64,000 nt of DNA from Forficula auricularia (GCA_024734495.1 JALMQS010000085.1:13058048-13122047); one strand, 5' to 3'; shown: positions 33,001-48,000, numbered from the stretch's first letter. Numbers and translations are program-made. Notes: generated from the sequence alone by a model not told the origin.

Positions 33001-36000
33001 TTGAGATATTTCGAAAAAAAGAAGGAAAAAACCACTTTTTTCATGCACGATTACAATACTTGACCATACCCTGTATGGTAAAGTCAAAAACTCAAATGTT
33101 GTTATCCGATTTTTATTTCCTTTCAAGTTATATGTTTAATTTAAAATAAACAAAATTTCATAAATCAACGTTTTGGTAATCATAGCGTTCTTATAATAAA
33201 TGTTCAAAAATTCGCCTTAAACCAGGAGTGACAGTTATTTGACGTTCATTTTAAAGTTTGTAGGTATTATTAATAGTCTTAAGATCCCGACCTACACCTA
33301 TCGAGTTTCCTAATGAAATTAATATTTTGATAATATAATGTATTAAGTACCTGGAGCCACCGAGCGATGCACGATAACCCCTGACCCCATACCCTCCCGA
33401 AACCACACACCTCGCCCCCACCCCACCCCAACCGCGCCTCCTAACCCCGGATCCCCCACAACTGCACCTTATTTCGTATCTTTGAAGGCGTTCTCAAGTG
33501 AATAAATAAGAAATAGAAATAGTACAAAAATACTAGAAAACGAAACTTGTAATTTGACCATTAGAGGTTCAGCCAGGAAGAATTGCACTGTTAATTAATG
33601 TTAAGACCGCTCCAGAAGTAGGGCTACCTATTTATAATTTTAACAACATAATCGAATATTATTACTTAATAAAGTAAAGGGTGTGTAGTTTCACAGTGAA
33701 ACTTCACATACAAATTTGAATAAACCTCTTTGAGTTTTATTTCATTCATTGTGAAACTACACACCCTTTACTTTATTAATTAATATCATGTTTCACCTAA
33801 AACTTACACCACTTTCTCTATGTAAAAGAATATTATTACGCTAACTTACTTATAGTATTAGTGGGAAAAATTGTTTTTCCATCCTTTTTTTACATACAGG
33901 GTGCATAGGAAAGTCCCTTTAACCTGAAAATACTTGCGAACGGAGAGTGCTACATCCACGCAAGTGAGGTGACGGTATAGTGGAGCGACTATGCCCGACC
34001 TAATGCAAACGACACCAGCGCCCCTAGTGGCGAAATGTGGAAGTTAGCCATTGCAAATCGAAAACGAAAAGAGATAGAGCAAAATTTCCAATTAGAACGT
34101 TTTAGAGCATCAATTAATAAGTACGAAACGATATTTGGTTTACACGGAAAGGATAAATTAGTGCCTGTATCCAAAAATGTCCGTAATCTATGCGCGACTG
34201 TTCTACTCTACATATTTACATTTCGGAAATGTAGCAGTGTGCAAATGCAGTTTGTGACTTTGTACTGTAATGTAATGTCTGAAAACTTTAATTTCCAATG
34301 CATTTAAAATTTTAGTTTAAAAGGTGTTGGCGCTCGCTTGATACAAACAACATAATCTCATAGCATAATAATAGGCGCTAATTTATCTTATTCGTGTGAA
34401 CCAAATATCGTTTCGTACTAATTAATTGATGCTCTAAAACTTTCTAATTGGAAATTTTGCTCTATCTCTTTTCGTTTTCGATTTGCAATGGTTAACTTCT
34501 ACATTTCGCCACTAGGGGCGCTGGTGTCGTTTGCATTAGGTCGGGCATAGTCGCTTTACTATACCGTTGCCTCACTTGCGTGACTGTAGCACTCTCCGTT
34601 CGCAAGTATTTTCAGGTTAAAGGACTTTCCTATGCACCCTGTATATAATCTTTAAAGTTATAATTTAATGACCGCTTTCGAATTCCTCTTTTTACCATTT
34701 AAATAAATATTACATGATAAAATATTTTTTTGAAAAATCAGGTGCAGTGGCAGTCACTAGGCCCCTATCAAGGGGTACCCACTAAGGTTAACGATATTAA
34801 AATAATATATTAATTTTATTTCTTTAATATTTTATTTATTTTATTTTCAAAATAAAATATTATTTTGATTTTTTTTTTGTTTTTTTGTTTTCGATTAATA
34901 TTTTATTTATAATAATGAGTAAGAATAATTTCTTATTTCAATTTTCTTCCCTTTTTTTTATATATATTTATAGAAATATTATCCTAAACGTGGCTTATAA
35001 TGTGTGTTTTATCGATTTTGTTTGTTTTAGGTTAACGACTCGATTGATTTTGTTTTGATGAATTTCGCTGAAATGAACAAATTGTGGGTCCGAATGCAAC
35101 ACCAAGGGCACTCAAGGGAGAAAGAGCAAAGGGAAAGGGAACGAGCCGAGCTACGAATTCTTGTTGGCACGAATCTGGTTAGGCTCTCGCAACTGGAATC
35201 TGTCTCACTGGATAGATATCGCAAGGTGAAATTTAGTTTTTAAACTATTCATTAATTTAAAATAAGCTGATGTAGACATCCACATGATTTTACTATACAT
35301 CTGCACCCTCTCTTATATTTAATAAATTTACTTGGTTTATGTCCATTATAATAATAAAGTACCTGGAGGCACCGCAGTGCTCGGTAACTTCTCCCTTCAG
35401 TTAAAATCTTTATTTTAATATTATTTTTAACCGACTTCAAAAAAGGAGGAGGTTCTCTATTCGAATGAATTTTTTTTTTTTTTTTTTTTTTGTGCCTATA
35501 TTACCTCATATCTCCGCCAATTGTGAACCGATTTTGAAAATTTTTTTGCATTGGGTTAAGCCTACCTTCCGATTGGTCCCATTTTTTTTCATAGGTATTA
35601 GACCTTTTTTATTAGGTTTTTTTAGACCTAACTTCTTTGTTTATGAACCGATTTCGATGTTTCTTTTTTTATCCGATAGGGGGTGTCTTAGGGATGGTGT
35701 CATATTAATTTGGTCAAGTTCTGATGATATGATCACTATTAATAACATCACTAAAAAGAGAAAAATAAAAATAATTTTTAAGAAAAAATAAAAACCGACT
35801 TCAAAAAATTAAATGCAACAAATAAAATACACTAAAAGGTATAAAATAATTATTATCTTATTTAGTTACAACTAAACTACGAAATATTAACATGAAATTA
35901 CTTTTTGAAGTCGGTGCCAAACATATTCCTTTTATGAATCGCACTCGACGGATCTTACTTAGTACGTTTGGAGGGTATGCTCGCTTATAGGTATAGTTTG

Positions 36001-39000
36001 TTTGGTACCAACTTCAAAAAGTAATTTCATGTTAATATTTCGTCGTTTAGTTGTAACTAAATAAGATAATAATTATTTTATACCTTTTAGTGTATTTTAT
36101 TTGTTGCATTTAATTTTTTGAAGTCGGTTTTTATTTTTTCTTAAAAATTATTTTTATTAATTAAAAATTCTGATAAAAAGGTCGATTTTTATTTGAGAGC
36201 CGTTTTCAAATTAAAAAAAATACAAATATATCTATATAGTATTCGACCACTGTACCCTCCACCTCCACCCTGCTCGACCCCACCCCCGAAACCTCGCCCT
36301 ACCCCCGGATCCCCCACCATCTGCCCCCCACATCCACCTCCGCTCAAAAAGATCGCTTTCTCATCCTCAAAACTTGTTAATAGAGTTTGTTTCATCAAAA
36401 TCGTTAGAGCCGTTTAAAAAAAAAAATACAAATACTTATATACCTGGAAGACCGAGCTTTGTTCGGGTTTAGTTAATGCTTGACAACAACACACCACAAT
36501 CACAATAGTCCTTCAAGGCCTTTGAGAACAATTAGCCCAACCCATTGTCTGTCTGGGTACAATAGTAAAAGGAAAACCTTTTTTAAAACCTTAAGAATGG
36601 AATTTTTCTACCTGAGAATAATTAATTTGATTACGATAAAACCCATCAAAAACAGTTTTGTCGAAGATGAGACCGTGACAGATCAATTCGTCACCCCAAA
36701 AACCCCCTAACACGTGAATTTCATCAATACTCGGTAAAGCCGTTTTCAAAATAAAAGATTGGTTTTGGACAATTTTTTTTATTAATGTTAAATATTAATT
36801 TTCGTTTCTTATTTTATCCAACAGTGTTTTTCCTTGTATAGCTCTGATGACCCTCAGTTGTTGTGTCCGCCCTCTCTTCGATTCCGTTTGTAAAGACTGG
36901 CCTCACGCACGTCTTATAGATTTTGGTTTTACTTTCTATGGACATATATTTATACCTTTTAATATTTGTTGCTTCAAGTCCCTATTGTTGGATATTTCAG
37001 CTCCGAGATATTTGAATTTAGAGACTTGCTCAATTAGAGACCCAGGAAGGTTGATATTGCAGGTCAGATGTTTCCTATTTACCACTAAGCATTTTGTTTT
37101 CGATGTTAATATCTGCATATTGAGGGATTCAGCAACGTAATTGAAGGCCTCTAAAAGATCTTGGAGACTTTCCTCGTTTTTTGCTACCAGAACCGCGTCA
37201 TCTGCGTAACATACCAGCAGTATGGGTGTTCCGCCCATTTTGTAGCCCAGCCGAGTTGGAATGCCGACTATAATCCTGTCCATGACCACATTAAATAGCA
37301 TAGGGCTAAGGAAACCCCCTGCCTAACTCCACGCGAAAGAGCAATAAGATCAGAATCTCCATGCTTGGATTTTATTTTAGCAACGCAATGGGTATTGATT
37401 TCGACTATTAATTTAACTAGTTGGGTTGGCACATTTCTTCTAAGCAAACAGTCTGGGACGTCTTGCAGACGAACTCTGTCAAAAGCTTTGCTAAGGTCCA
37501 CAAATCAAAGGAAGCCCAGGTTTGTTAAACTCGATAGCCTTCTCGGCTATTTCTCTAACGATAAATATTGCATCGGTTGTTGATCTATTCCTGCGGAAAC
37601 CCTGTTTCTCTTCTCTGGGTGATATATGGGTAAGCAGTTTATTCAGAACGGCAAGAGGAGTAGAGGGAGACCAAAAAAAGATGGTCCTATTCTTCCTTGG
37701 AAAAATAACAGGCTACTTAGCCTAGAAATAAGAAGAAGAGGAAGATTAATTTTCGTACGACGTTTCTTTTATATGAGATCAAAAAAAAAAAAAAATTAAA
37801 TTAATTAGTTCTCAAAAAAAATCCTAATAATTATTTTTAACAATCATTCAACTTAATTATTAAATAAATATTTATTAAATCGAAAAGTCACAACAATGAA
37901 AATAAGTGTTTATAATGATCTTAAAACTTCATTATACACAGATTTAAGAGATTATTTTCTACTTTATAGATCCATTTAAAATTCTTGAGCTTAAAAAAAG
38001 TTTAATTCTCATGTCAATCCAGTTGATAGTTATATTGTATTATCATAATAATAATGGAGTATTTTTTGTTGAAGACAGAATTGAAATGGTCTTAATTTAT
38101 GCGGTGAATGTGGAAGAAGTGTTATATGGCTGCCATTTAAATGAATGCCGAGCGTTTTCTGATAGGAACAAGGGCGGATCCAGGGGGGTGGCGGGCGGTG
38201 GGGGGGCGACCGCCCCCCATAGAGGCCGTGCCTGGCGGGGAGTGCAACACGTGCGCCGCACGCAGAGGCCAAAAAACGGCGGCCAAATCGACAGGGAATT
38301 TATAACATTTTTTTTTTTATTGAAAATAAAGTTCTATGTTTGTGGGGAGGGAGCGGCGTCTCTGCCCCCCCCCCCCCCCGCTTGGACAATTCGATCGCGA
38401 CACACTTTCGAGATAAAAAGTAGATCTTATATACATCGGGCACCTTATATACATTCTCCCCCCCCCCCCATAAAAAATTCCTGTATCCGCCCTTGGATAG
38501 GAATACACCCTCACAAGCTTCATTTTATCGTGTTGTAAAATCTATTAAAAAACAAAAGAAATTGGAACTGAAATTCATCCAGAAGACTTGGGATACACTC
38601 TGGAATGTCTCAGAAAAGAGTCGCAAATTTATTAAATTATTAATTATTATTAAATTATTTATTTAATAATTAAATATTTGATTATTCGTCCTTTTCAAGT
38701 ACTCAATTACTCAAAACATTAATCGCTGATAAAATAGAAAAATAATCGAGACAAGAAACAATATTTTCATAATATTATTATTAATATTTATAAGATTGGA
38801 TCTGAGAATTTTATTTATATTAATTTATTTATTTATTTTTCGAGGATCTTAATTCTCTTTTAGAATAGGTGTTGATTTTCTAAAAATATAACTGTGTTAT
38901 TATTTTTTGCAAACAAAGAAAATCAACACCTATTCTAAAAGAGAATTAAGATCCTCGAAAATAAATAAATAAATTATTATTAATTATTAGCATATATAAC

Positions 39001-42000
39001 TCATATTTGGAATAAAGCACTAGAGACTGGTAAAGAGACTTTCGTAATAGGCTTAGACATTTCAAAGGCCTTCGATCATGTCTGACACAAAAATCTTCTT
39101 GCCAAATTACCTGCATTTGGCCTCCCCCGAGCCTCTGCAAGTTGCTTGAGAGCTTTCTCTCAAACCGCTCTATTAAAGTCGAGGTTGACGGAATATCATC
39201 CTCGTCCTTTAATACTAATGCTGGAGTTCCTCAGGGCTCAGTCATCTCTCCCACACTCTTTATTATCTATATTAATGACCTATTAAATCTGCCCTCCAAT
39301 CCAATACATTGTTACGCTGACGATACCACCCTCCACAACGCTCAATCAATACTAGACAATCGCGCAAACATAGCCTCCTCAATAAATTCAGATTTAAGCA
39401 TGCTTAAAAAATGGGGATCTCACAATTTGGTAAACTTTAATGCTGGCAAAACACAGTGCTGCCTAATTTCTAGGCGCGCAGATAGGAACCTTCCGGACAT
39501 TTCCTTTGATTCGAGCTCATTGGAATTCCGTAATAAAATATCAATGTTAGGTGTCACCTTAGGTTCTGACCTCTCTTGGAATGACCATATTATCTCAGTA
39601 GCAAAAGCTGCAGCATGTAAGCTTGGCTTTCTTTTCCGAACCAAACGATTTTTCACCCCCACTCAACTCCTTATATTATACAAGGCTCAAATTCGCCCCT
39701 GTCTTGAATATTGCTCGCATTTGTGGAGAGGAGCCTCCAAGTATTCTCTTAATACCTTAGATGCAATTCAGAGGCGAGCTATCAGACTGATAGGCGATCC
39801 TACATTAACTGACACTCTCGACTCCTAGCCCATCGTAGATCTGTCTCCGCCCTATCCCTTTTTTATAGATATTACCATGGCTTTTGTTCTGACGAAATAA
39901 AATCGATAATCCCACCAAAGGCCTCATTTGCCCGAAATACACGATTTTCTAAAATTCAACACCCCTACGCGCTTAAACTAGATACTAATCGAACAAACGC
40001 ATTCGCCAATTCATTTATCCCTATGACATCTAGAGACTGGAATTCTCTTCCCCCGACCGTCTTTCCAGCTACTTATAACCTTCAAACTTTCAAGACCAGC
40101 ATCCACAGATACCTTCGACCTCTACCCAATCCCTAAATCTCCCCTTATCTTCACGTTACAAGGGTCCACCACGGACTTCAGAGGTTGTACCTTCTTGGTG
40201 CAACTTCTTCTTGTATCAATATCATTATAAAAAAAAAAATCTATCTTATAACAAGTTAGCACAACCAATTTATAAAAAAACAATCCTGATTGTAAATTGG
40301 GACCCCGACGTGTGTAAGCAAATATTTGTAAAATGTTATTCATGTACTATATGGAGGATTACAAGCCCTTATAAAAGAGCATGCGCCAAATTCCGATTAT
40401 GTTCATTGTGCGGCACACGTATTAAATTTAATTTTAAATGATCCTGCTAACGTGTTCCTGGAGTGTCAATTTTTTTCGATAATTTGGAAAAAATATATAG
40501 TTTTTTGACAATAGTTTAAAACGCTGGTCAATGATGAGTAACCATCCATCTGAAAAATATAAAACTACCCTTAAAAAAGTATGCCCTACTAGATGGTCTT
40601 CAAGAAACGACGCTTTATTGTCTATAAGAAAAAAACATTCATTCATCTTAGTTACTACGTTCATTATTGTTGAATTTCATCTACTGTTAGTTGTTTAAAA
40701 TATGTTGGTTTTGGAAAAATACATTTTTTTGTAATTTCAACTGATTCTTGCTATATTCAATTTACATTTTTTGTGAATGAAATGTAATCGATGGGGGGGG
40801 GGGGGGGGGTAATAGAAAATATTTATGATGAATAACAAATTGCTCTAACTTTTAAGGAGTTGGTTCTAGGTGAAACATTTTAATATAATAATAAAACTTG
40901 AGCAAGATGCGAGGTAGTTTTTTTCTTTTTTTTTTTTTTGTGAAACCCACCTTGCATCTTGCTCAAGTTTTATTATTATAACAAATTGCTCTTTTTGTTT
41001 TTAGTTGGTGTTGCCCGGCATCCTTGAACAAGTTGTCAGTTGTCGAGATGCAATTGCTCAAGAATATCTAATGGAATGCATCATTCAAGTAAGTTTGAAG
41101 TTATTTTTTTAATCAAGTTCAACTTATCCGCCTAGTTCCGGATTAGGGAAATATGGGGTGCTCTAGAACAGTGTTTCTCAAACTTTTCCGTTTGGAAGGT
41201 AAGCGTGGAACCCGATAAACTTGTGATGCGCATTAAAACGTTGTTATGAGAACATTTTTTTTTTTATAATTTATTTTCTGAACCAATAAATTTTTCAGGT
41301 ATTTCCTGATGAATTCCATTTAGAAACGTTGAACGCCTTTTTAAAATCATGCGCAGAACTTCATGCGGGTGTCAATGTTAAAAATATTTTAATATCTCTG
41401 ATTGACCGGCTTGCTTCATTTTCCCAAACAACTGATGGGCCGGCAAGTCCTGGACTTTTCCAGGTGTTTAGCGATCAGGTGGCAGCAATTATTCAGGTAT
41501 TAATAATTATATAAAACAAACTTTGCTTATTTTTGCCCTTTACTTAATAATAATTTATTTTTCCAGACGCGGAAAGACCTGCCTACTGAAGATATGGTTT
41601 CTTTACAAGTTTCCCTTGTAAATCTCGCATTGAAATGTTACCCCGATAGGGTTGATTATGTAGATAAAGTTCTCGCAACTACAGTACAAATTCTTACCAA
41701 AATTGGACTAGAAAAGTAAGATTCGAATAGAATTCTATTTTCTCTATTATCAACGGTTAAAATTAAGTTAAGCAACATGAATCAGGGTTAGTTTTTAAAT
41801 AGAGACATTCTAAGATATTTTAAAATTGAAAGATAATTTTGTAAAGAATACTGGTAATTTTTGTGTACTTTCTTTTATTAATTATCTAGCTGTCGTTTCG
41901 GCCCTTGTTAGGATAGGACCATTCTCAAAGCCGATGCCGTTCTTTCAATCAACAGCTATTTTCGATATACGAAATTGATTTGATTCGTAGTACAAACGTT

Positions 42001-45000
42001 AATGGTAGGTACAGGACATTGTAACAATGAGTTATTGTATAGGAATGTATAGTCGCAAGTGACGCGGTGAGGGGCGTAAACAGGGGAAATAACGGCTATA
42101 CATACACTATATTACTATTACACTATTGTAGGAAATTAAGTGTTTAATTTAGTAATTCTTGATTTCTGTTTTATTAGAACATATGTTTGCCACATGTCCG
42201 TTTGGGCTTTCTGCCCTTGTGAAGGCGGCATTCTTTCTTTGTAGCGAGCCATTTGTGTTCAAGAGGGCTGGCCGGCTGACACTCATATGCATGTGTATAT
42301 GTGTATGTGTTTCAGCTGAGAGGCAGTCGTTGACAAGGCGTTAGTTGGTTGAAAAGCGAGTGATGGTTAAGACATGTTTGTCGATGTGTTAGTTTGTTGT
42401 AACCAAAACGATGTATTAATTAACGATGTGTATTATGACGTTTAAAGATGACCCCTAGACACAAAAATGTATTAACCCCTCTTTGTAAATAAATATATAT
42501 ATAAAGAATGAATTAGTGTTTATTTTCACCCCTATGAGCCAAGGGTGAAACCCACCCCTTCTACACTATACATACATATACATATTACACTATACATTCC
42601 TATACAATAACTCATTGTTACAATGTCCTGTACCTACCATTAAAGTTTGTACCATGAATTCGGGACCACCCTACTGTTGATGGTTTATGCAGTCCCTTTT
42701 GCAGTGGCTGATTATAGGGTAAGGGGCTGCGGGGGCCTCGTGTTTGTAAGGGGCCCCAAAAAAGGTAATTGTGTTAAAGTGTTTTCTTAAATATTGTTTT
42801 ATAACACTTGTATTCAATTTTAGAAACGTAACAACACTTCGATTTTTTTAATTCACTTCTAAATAAGGATTGTTTGTTTCAACAATCCAACTGAACTAAT
42901 TTATACCAGGTGTATAAGTTTAAAACCGTGCATCGCTCATACTATGAGTTACTGAGCGTTTTAAGCTTCTTTACCGACATGTTATAACCTCTTTTTATGA
43001 GTTTGACATTTGCTTAAACATTAATGAGTGCAAATCACCATCAATTTCATACAACAACATACATTTTTCTTTAGTAATCATGTCTAGTTTCTTGTCAGAA
43101 AAAAAGCAAATGCTCTGATTTTCTGATTTAATTTGAAAAAATCGGTTGCCGAATCGCATCGAATGCTTGTGGAGGCATATGGTGACAGTGCTTTATCGGA
43201 AACAAAGTGCAGGGATTGGTTTCATCGGTTCAAACACGGCAATTTTGACCTGAGCGTCAAGAAGCGTGAAAATCGACCCAGGAACGTTGCGGACCATCAA
43301 TTACAGTCCCTTTTGGGCCCAATCGCAAAAAATGCTCGCCGAACAATTGGGTGTTACTCAACCAGCCATTTCCATGCGCCTACGTGCCATAGAAAGGTTC
43401 ACAAGATCGAAAAATGGGTGCCGCATGAATTGAACGATAGGCAGATGGAGCGACTCAAACCACATATGAAATCTTGCTCGCCAGCCTTCGGCGGCCTCTT
43501 GCTAGTCAAGGGGTACGCCCCCTGGACCCCCCCCCGAGCCCAACCCCCTCGACCCCCGCGCCCCGCCCCGCACCACCCACTTTGCCCCTTGGCCCTCACC
43601 TGAACCCCCTTCTCCACCACCACCCCCACCCCACCCCATGACCTCCACCCCCAGCACTCCACACCCCCGATTTGGTTAAGTTGGCTCTAAGGGTAAGAAT
43701 TTTCATTTTTTGATCCCCCCCATTTTGAGTCGTTAGTTTTTTGCATTTCTAGCCTTCTAGTGACCCACAGATTATGTACTATATACAAAATTGGGTTGAG
43801 CTGGGTCCAAAAGCAAATTTTCATATTTTGACCTTCTCCCCATTTTTGGGTACTTTTTGGGGGAATTTTTTTAAACAAAAGTTGTCAGAAATCACACCCC
43901 CTACAACTTTGCTCATTTGAAAATTTCCCGTAGAGTTAATATTTGAGGAGTTATTTGATAATTTTCATTCACGTGCGCCCCCCAAACCCCACTTTTGGGG
44001 GTCAAAATATCAAAACGTTATATAGCTAAAAACGTAAGTTAGAAAACATCTTATGTAAATATGAAATTCCAAAATAATCCCTTCAGCCATTTTTACGTGA
44101 ATCGTGAGCAACTTTTCGTGGAAACCACGGAAACAGACAGACAGACAGACAGGAATTTTGTTGAGGGTGTTTTCGTTCATAACTTTGCTTGAAACGTGTC
44201 CAACCAAAATTTGGCGTGATTTGGACCAATGTACAGAAAAAACTTTAATTTTATTTATATAGATGTTTTCAGCCTAAGATTAAATATTTAAGTAGGCTAT
44301 CTCTGCTTCTTTACTGACATTCTGTCACACTCTCCAGAAATGCTTCAGCAGCGTTTCTAGCGAATCTAAAAGGTGGCAACTTCCCAATCTCTCTTTGTGC
44401 CTTCCCTAATAATTCCATTAGAATAAACCCTAGGCGACTGTGGGTCAGTGGTTAAAGTGTTGGCCGCTGATTCGAAGATTGCTGGTTCGAGACCGAGTCT
44501 CGGCAGATAGATATTTGCAGTTGCCTCCTCTTGGAAAGTAATGGCAACCTGCCAAGTATAATTGTCTAAGTAACCTCTCCAAATCAGCCGTTCGGAACCG
44601 GCGTTAAATAAAAATAATTTTTAAGAAAAAATAAAAACCGACTTCAAAAAATTAAATGCAACAAATAAAATACACTAAAAGATATAAAATAATTATTATC
44701 TTATTTAGTTACAACTAAACGACGAAATATTAACATGATACTTTTTGAAGTCGGTGCCAAACAAACTATACCTATAAGCGAGCGTACCACTCAAACGTAC
44801 TAAATTAAGATCCGTCGAGTACGATTCATAAAAGGTATGTTTGGCACCAACTTCAAAAAGTAATTTCATGTTAATATTTCGTCGTTTAGTTGTAATAAAT
44901 AAAGTAATAATTATTTTTATATCTTTAGTGTATTTTATTTGTTGCATTTAAAATTTTTTTAGTATGTTTTATTTTTTCTTAAAAATCTATTTTTTATTTT

Positions 45001-48000
45001 CTTTAGTGATGTCATTAATAGTGACTTAATATCATCAGAACTTGACCAAATTAATATGACACCATCCCTAAGACACCCCCTTTCGGATAAAAAAGAACCA
45101 TCGAAATCGGTTCATAAACAAAGAGGTTAAGTCTAAACAAACCTAATAAAAAAGGTCTAATACCTATGGAAAAAAATCGAAAAAAATTGGGACAATCGGA
45201 AGCTAGACTGGACCCAATGCAAAAAAAATTTCAAAATCGGTTGACAATTGGCGGAGATATGAGGTAACATAGGCACAAAAAAAAAAAAAAAAAAAATTCA
45301 GTTGAATAGAGAACCTCCTCCTTTTTGAAGTCGGTTAAAAATAGGTCCCGTATATCTGTGTAAAAACAACTAAACACACTCAGCACAGATAAATGTGGAG
45401 AGGAGCCGACACCCGTTTCGGGTATTGCACTCGAAGAAGAAACCCTGGAACTGGAATTAGGATCGAGAAGGATGTGAGTAAGCCAGGGTCACCCACTTTA
45501 GAACAAACCGCATCACATGTTGCTTAACTTTGAATAACCTTTGGGAATATGCCAAGGCCATTTTCAACATTAAAAATATTTTATTATTATTTCAGAGTGG
45601 AATACAATAGTCCTGTATCTCGAGAATTAACGAGGCTGTTAAAAATTCCTGTTGATCATTATAACAATCTTCTCACTGTGCTTGAATTGAAACATTTTGC
45701 ACCCCTTTTACACTTTTTCGACTTTCTTGGACGAAAAAACCTTGCTGCATATCTTGCCATCAATGCTTTAGATTACGAAACTCTCATTGGTAAACCAGAA
45801 CATGTAAGTAGATTTCACATTTTAATTTTGTACGAGAATAAGTCAAAAATTACTTAAACTTTTCGTTCTACAACTTTATTAAACTAAGATAGGTGTACAA
45901 CAGATACATTATTTTTCGATATAATCTCCACCTTTAGCAATGCACTTGGTCCAACGAGCCACAAGATTCCTGGTAGAAGGTTTTCGGTTGGTCATGAAAC
46001 CACTTTTTGCACGGATCCCGAACGTCCATGTCACAGGCAAATCGACGACCTCTCAAAGCTTCTTGAGCAGTCCAAAGAGATGAAAGTCTGAGAGAACGAG
46101 ATCTGGGCTGTAGGGAAGAGGTGTTCCAGGGTCTCAAAGTTGACGGTCGCCCAGCTCCCTCTTTTGTTTTAGCTCATTCGGCCACTTTTAAACATTTCGA
46201 TCCATAAAAAAACGCTTTTACAAGATAAACTTTCCCCGTATTGTGACAAAAGTCTCCGGTGAATTTCAGCACCTTTCACACCACTCCCTCGTTGCTCCTC
46301 TTTGGTGCAATCTGATAGCGGAGCTGACATGCTTATGCTGTTATAGCTAGACGACAACTGACGCGATCGTGATTAAATTCCGCACACGTGACCACAGACG
46401 CGCCAACTCAACGCATGCGCATGCGGCCGCCTCCTATCTTAGTTTAATAAAGTTGTAGAACGAAAAGTGTAGGTAATTTTTGACTTATCTCATAGATAAT
46501 CTCAAATATCATTTTTTTCACTCTATTAAATATTATATAATTTTTCATCTCTAGGTTGATTCTGTTTTATTGATGCTTAGTCCATTAATTCAAGATCAAC
46601 CAGATCAGCCTAATTACAGAAGATCCGGAAGATTTCGCTGAAGAACAAGGACTTGTTGGAAGGTAAAATCATTTTAAAATAAATATTTATCTCTGATCTA
46701 AATTAAATTTAACATTAGTTTTTAATTTTTAAGTAAATGAATCGCGCATATTTAAGTCACATTATTAGTATAGCAAGTTCTACATACATAGAAATTATTT
46801 TTATTATTTTGAGAAGAAGTAAAAATGATAATTGAGCAAGCATCTGGAAGGATTCTAACCTTTGGTCATTCTTATATAGCCCAAGAATGTAGTTTAACAC
46901 TAGAACGCGCCCGGATGCCGTCAATTTGACGACTTGCATTTTTCAACATTCAAACTAAATAAAATCATTCTGTTTCCTTTAATTTAATATTTTTTTTATT
47001 TTTTATAATAATAGATATAATTCTATCATCAATTTATATATTAAAAATACATATTAATATATTACATTTAATTTTTTAATAATCATTATGATATAAAATG
47101 AAAAATTAACATGCTATATTTAGTTTGCTCGACGACCAAGGGCGGATCCAGAGGGGGGGGGGGGGGGCCGCCCCCCCCCTTATAATAGAGGCCCGTGTCT
47201 GGCAAAAAAAATTCGTAAATTTTTAAAATTGAAAATAAAGTTCTATATGTGTGTGTGGGGGGGGGGGGGCCCCCCCCCTTGGACAATTCGATCGCGCGAC
47301 ACACTTCCGAGATAAAGTATATCTTATATACATCGGGCACTAGCCATTCTCTCCCCCCCCCCCCCATAAAAAATTCCTGGATCCGCCCTTGTCGACGACC
47401 AGGTATATTTTGATTATTTTCTAATGATAACCAAATTGTACCATCTGGAGCAACATGCTTTTCTTGGATAATATTTCCTTGATGGGAAGTACTGGGATTA
47501 GAAAATAAATCATCAGATGTAATTGTCCTTTTTTTTTAAAACATTTGCAGCCTCGCCCTCTTTATCAAAAAAAATTGGTTTATATAGACTATAGATCTAA
47601 TGAAATATAAAATATGCCTATATTAGATATAAATCACTCACCTAAATATGGTTGAAATGAGGACTCATTTCTGAAATATCTCGCTACTTTCTGAAGTTAC
47701 ATGTTGAGCAACCAAAATATTTTCCTCTCCTGATTCAGCTAATGAATCTCCTTCTGGAATATCCGGTGTAATATTTATTAAAATTTCTAATATTTCAGCT
47801 TTACTGAGACCTTGTGCCATTATAAATAATTGAAATAACAAAAACAAATATACGAAAAAAACTCACGAGAAATTGAGAGAAAAATTTGTTGTTATTAATT
47901 CTAAAGGCGGAACAAAACTGAAATGTCAAGACTAGGGGCTCGTTATATATATATATGGATTTCAAAACAGTAGGTTCCCTCGAAATGTTGTAAAATAATA

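Noticed and set aside
34035..34307. 90-codon ORF starting [20 protein letters not shown]
   Set aside because: Lies wholly inside a foldback MITE, is mirrored in the other arm and is frameshifted in copy 2 at 51 kb.
41880..41935. Hammerhead on the minus strand (GGGCCGAAACGACAG)
   Set aside because: GAAACGAC is present but no CTGANGA at the right distance; TTTGAGA is the nearest.
42210..42350. Signal-peptide-like [23 protein letters not shown]
   Set aside because: Falls inside the solo LTR and is unsupported by any homology.
45405..45450. Hammerhead around CCCGAAACGGGTGTC
   Set aside because: No CUGANGA core; the GAAACG is part of a small CCCG/CGGG hairpin.
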